DNA from: an uncultured Bacteroidota bacterium
GTDB taxonomy: Bacteria; Bacteroidota; Bacteroidia; Chitinophagales; Chitinophagaceae
Direction of reading: 5' to 3'
DNA: 33,924 nt
Assembly (NCBI GenBank): GCA_903953815.1
Contig: CAJBLA010000143.1
Span: 1-33,924, forward strand
Made by a program: the position numbers and the translations under genes. Shown piece by piece: positions 31,413 through 33,924 of this stretch (positions within the stretch are counted from its first letter, which is position 1; each line of letters starts with the position of its first letter). The notes under the pieces were generated by a model. It was not told the origin of the DNA, searched no databases, and saw only the letters and a program-made list of their open reading frames with translations.

Positions 31413-31724
31413 ATGAGAACTTTTTTAGTTATAATAATACTTCTTTTAATCGGTGTATTTCCCGTAAATGCGCAAAAGGTTTATAAAACTTCCTTCAAAT
31501 CTGAAGCGGATAAAATCATATATGTTACCGAATTTAAATCCGAAGCAGATATCATAGTTTTTGATACTAAATTTAAATCTGAGGCTAAACCTTATTCTGG
31601 AATTTGGTTCTGGACAACATTCAAATCAGAGGCTGACTGGAAGGTATATTTCACTAAATTTAAATCTGAAGCAAACCTAAAAGTTTACTTCACCAAATTC
31701 AAAAGTGAAGCTGGGATGAAATAA
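31413..31724 (+). CDS. Secreted septoil-knot (DUF6150-like) protein
   Basis: 103 aa. The first about 20 residues (MRTFLVIIILLLIGVFPVNA) form a signal peptide with cleavage likely at VNA-QK. The mature part is five to six repeats of FKSEADxxVYxTK type: TSFKSEADKIIYVTE, FKSEADIIVFDTK, FKSEAKPYSGIWFWTT, FKSEADWKVYFTK, FKSEANLKVYFTK, FKSEAGMK. I recall this repeat in the family now named 7(1) septoil knot domain (formerly DUF6150), whose fold was described as a 7(1) knot. The function of the family is unknown to me. A decayed partial copy lies at 4652-4789. Confidence 0.75.
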   Translation: MRTFLVIIILLLIGVFPVNAQKVYKTSFKSEADKIIYVTEFKSEADIIVFDTKFKSEAKPYSGIWFWTTFKSEADWKVYFTKFKSEANLKVYFTKFKSEAGMK

Positions 31725-31872
31725 AGACTAATTGCACTTTCATAACCATTCAATTGTCTCGATGTCAAAAAGGGGTCTATAGGTTGGTATAAAGCTATTT
31801 AAAGCCCATATCGAAGGTTTATGTATGTGGAAGCTCAGTGGAATCAAGTTAATATATCAGATTTAATAATGA

Positions 31873-32442
31873 TTATCTCCGAACTTTTGCTCTACGGCGA
31901 TTAGTCTGTTTTCCAAATCTTCCAATTAAACCCCCATTTTCATTCCTTTGCAACCCATATCTTAAAAATAATCCATAAAAGGTTTTCGTAAAATGGTTAG
32001 TTTCTCCAACTAAGTCAAAATTTCCAAAAATTGCTCCAATAGCTATATTATCAGCAACTTGAGCCATTAATGTTGTACTTATTTCAAACATCATTGGCGT
32101 TGAAGAATTAAAAACATGTCCAACTCCTAAAGCTAACTCACTGCTGAAAATACCAACTTGTGTTGCATTAAATGAAGTTCTCAATTGCGCATAAGTTGTA
32201 GTATCAGAAACTGAAAATCTGCCATATGCTAATCCTATATCCATTGGACCAAAAGTTTTACCAACTTCGAAATTTTGTACTAATTTTTCTTTATACTTAC
32301 CAATATCTATAGATGTCCCAATTGGACTTAATCTGAAATAATAAGGTTTTGAGGTTTTTGAAGTATCATTATTAACCGTCTGTGAAATTAGATTCGAATT
32401 TAAAAATAAAATAAAGAATGTTAGAATTAAATATTTTTTCAT
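31873..32442 (-). CDS. Secreted or outer-membrane beta-barrel-like protein
   Basis: 189 aa. MKKYLILTFFILFLNSNLISQ is a signal peptide. The mature part has alternating hydrophobic and polar strands separated by short turns (LRTSFNATQVGIFSSELALG, then VADNIAIGAIFGNFDL), as in small beta-barrels of the outer membrane, followed by a basic tail (KQTNRRRAKVRR). The basic tail is atypical for a barrel protein, which usually ends in an aromatic residue. It follows the secreted nuclease gene by 6 bp and shares its direction, so the two are probably co-transcribed. Confidence 0.65.
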   Translation of the reverse strand: MKKYLILTFFILFLNSNLISQTVNNDTSKTSKPYYFRLSPIGTSIDIGKYKEKLVQNFEVGKTFGPMDIGLAYGRFSVSDTTTYAQLRTSFNATQVGIFSSELALGVGHVFNSSTPMMFEISTTLMAQVADNIAIGAIFGNFDLVGETNHFTKTFYGLFLRYGLQRNENGGLIGRFGKQTNRRRAKVRR

Positions 32443-32448
32443 GTTATA

Positions 32449-33060
32449 TTATTTTATAAAATCTATTGGATATGTAAGTTTATTCTTTAAATCTTTTAAT
32501 GAAATTCTTGCAACTGATCCCGATGAATCATTTTTAAATATTAAGGAATGTAGAATCAATCCAGTTTTTTTATTAATAACCACTTTCCAACAATATTCTG
32601 GTATAGCAATTTTCCCATTTATTTTTCGGTTTCCATATATAGCACCAACATAAATTCGTAATGGCCATTTTTTGCTTTCGTTTCTAATTGTTGTTTCCCA
32701 GGTTTTCCATACTCCTCTATTTAAATTAGGGTTTTGTGGGAAAACATTATACAAACTAAATGTTAACTTTTGAAAATCACTATTATAAGCAAAATCTTCA
32801 GCGTTAACTAAATGACCTTTATCAAAACCAGATTTTGCATAATCTTTATTTTTAGCACTGCCAATTTCCTCTTTAAATCTTAAATTTTTTCTAGAATAAT
32901 CCCCGCCACCATTATATAAATCATAAGATACATATAATGGCGCTTTTAAAGAATATGAAAAATAAGAAGTATAAATTTGCTTATTGATTACCTTATCAAT
33001 ATTTTGGCCAAATAAATGAAAGGATATTAATAAGTAAAGAAATAAAATGAATTTTTTCAT
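32449..33060 (-). CDS. Secreted DNA/RNA non-specific endonuclease (NucA-like)
   Basis: The track start is a TTG at 33072. The ATG at 33060 gives MKKFILFLYLLISFHLFGQ, a normal signal peptide, so I prefer it (203 aa). The beta-beta-alpha-Me nuclease signature is KSGFDKGHLVNAEDF near residue 80, corresponding to the DRGH motif with Arg replaced by Lys. The supporting Asn-rich helix follows as NVFPQNPNLNRGVWKTWE. The family degrades extracellular DNA and RNA using Mg. It is followed after 6 bp by the barrel-like gene. Confidence 0.85.
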   Translation of the reverse strand: MKKFILFLYLLISFHLFGQNIDKVINKQIYTSYFSYSLKAPLYVSYDLYNGGGDYSRKNLRFKEEIGSAKNKDYAKSGFDKGHLVNAEDFAYNSDFQKLTFSLYNVFPQNPNLNRGVWKTWETTIRNESKKWPLRIYVGAIYGNRKINGKIAIPEYCWKVVINKKTGLILHSLIFKNDSSGSVARISLKDLKNKLTYPIDFIK

Positions 33061-33133
33061 GGATACTTTCAATTTGTAAACAAAAAAAGATAATATATTA
33101 AAGATATGAAAAATACGTAATATATTTATAGGA

Positions 33134-33924
33134 ATGAAAGAAAGGGTACTATATAATTTGTGTAGGATTATGCTTGATAAAGAAAGTACTCAAATTTCTT
33201 TGGATCAATTATATGAGGATGAAGAAATTGGACATTATGTAAAGAATATACAAATTGATAGCCCATTTCAACAACTCATATTTTCTGGTATAATAACAAT
33301 AGTAAATAAAGGAGATGAAATTACAGTTAGTTTTACTGTAGAAGGATATTTTCACTTTACACTATCTAAATATTTGTATTCAATAGATAAGAATGAAGAT
33401 ATATTTGAAATTACTGATAAAATATACTCAAATTCAATTAATGGGCTTAATGAAGCTATAGCGTTGTATCTTAATATTTATATTCAAAAAGGAATTAATC
33501 ATTTTATACCGAAATTTATAGACAAATATCCAAATTGGACTAGAGCCAGTTCGCGCGTTTTAGCTCAGGATATAATGACAAATGGAGTTGGTTTAACAGA
33601 AACTATTTTAAAAGAAAAATCAGAAAGTGATATAATTGTACTTACAATGGTCATGGAATATTTTGAATACATCAATAAACCATTACCTAGTCAGCAACTT
33701 GCTAATTCTATCATTCAAATATTATTGCCTGAAAATATAAATGAATATGGGCTTATTTCCGAATGTATAAAATATTTAGAACAAGAAACTTTAGAAGTTT
33801 TTTACAAAAATTATATAAAATTTACTGAACAAAAACATGTTGTAAATGAAAATTTTATTAAGGTTTCCTATAAAATTGGAATTAATTTAGGAAAAGAAAT
33901 TCTTAAATATACATACAAAGACAA
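33134..33924 (+). CDS. Uncharacterised protein, 3' end beyond window
   Basis: Not in the ORF track because no stop lies inside the window. From the ATG at 33134 the frame stays open to base 33924, giving at least 263 aa (MKERVLYNLCRIMLDKEST). It is helical and rich in Ile, Glu, Asn and Tyr, with no signal peptide. I recognise no catalytic motif in this part. The layout of N-terminal winged-helix-like residues followed by helical repeats would suit a signal-transduction or STAND-type protein, but the decisive domain, if any, lies outside the window. The gene is divergent from the secreted nuclease gene. Confidence 0.7.
   Translation, partial: MKERVLYNLCRIMLDKESTQISLDQLYEDEEIGHYVKNIQIDSPFQQLIFSGIITIVNKGDEITVSFTVEGYFHFTLSKYLYSIDKNEDIFEITDKIYSNSINGLNEAIALYLNIYIQKGINHFIPKFIDKYPNWTRASSRVLAQDIMTNGVGLTETILKEKSESDIIVLTMVMEYFEYINKPLPSQQLANSIIQILLPENINEYGLISECIKYLEQETLEVFYKNYIKFTEQKHVVNENFIKVSYKIGINLGKEILKYTYKD

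Overview
AT-rich DNA, almost certainly from a member of the Bacteroidota. The indications are lipoprotein-like and short secreted proteins typical of the phylum, DUF1566 repeats, a probable 7(1) septoil-knot protein, AT-only ribosome-binding regions, and several promoter-like elements matching the Bacteroidota form TTTG-N20-TAnnTTTG. No tRNA, rRNA, CRISPR array, transposase, integrase or replication gene was seen. It reads as an accessory region of a chromosome or large plasmid. All family assignments come from reading the sequence by eye.

Layout. (1) 1-2.2 kb, minus strand: a DUF6717-like gene whose 5' end seems shifted out of frame by a 17-bp insertion, a TerY-like vWA protein, and a protein with a Cys4 motif that runs off the left edge. 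(2) 2.4-4.8 kb, plus strand: a TPR-containing protein, a small membrane-anchored protein, then two gene remnants (a frameshifted small basic gene and the 3' part of a septoil-knot gene). (3) 4.8-9.0 kb, minus strand: a AAA+ ATPase, a band-7/SPFH protein, two unknown proteins and a membrane-anchored HEHDH metallopeptidase-like protein. Two related hairpins flank the SPFH gene. (4) 9.3-10.9 kb, plus strand: a WYL-domain regulator followed by a HEPN protein. (5) 10.9-20.1 kb, minus strand: a tight six-gene run of SbcD-like phosphoesterase, hook-less SbcC/YhaN-like ATPase, DUF2779-type double nuclease, NT5C1-type 5'-nucleotidase, HAD phosphatase and a 716-aa unknown. (6) 20.1-26.6 kb, minus strand: many small unknown genes, including a DnaB-like protein that has lost its Walker A lysine, an LRR-like protein, a possible caspase-fold protein, a DIP1984-like coiled coil and a lone HsdS-type target-recognition domain. 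(7) 26.7-33.9 kb: an M23 peptidase, a four-repeat DUF1566 protein, a coiled-coil membrane protein, an intact septoil-knot gene, a secreted beta-barrel-like protein, a secreted DNA/RNA non-specific endonuclease, and an ORF cut by the right edge.

The most interesting unit is the six-gene operon (10927-20060). It joins a DNA-end-processing pair, a two-domain nuclease and two phosphatases, one of a nucleotide-specific family. It sits convergently, with overlapping 3' ends, against a WYL regulator and a HEPN protein, the kind of genes that accompany anti-phage systems. An inferred role is degrading foreign DNA and then dephosphorylating the nucleotides released. The sequence does not prove this. 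Region 4.8-26.6 kb is almost all minus strand and is bracketed by the two septoil-knot copies, which are direct repeats.
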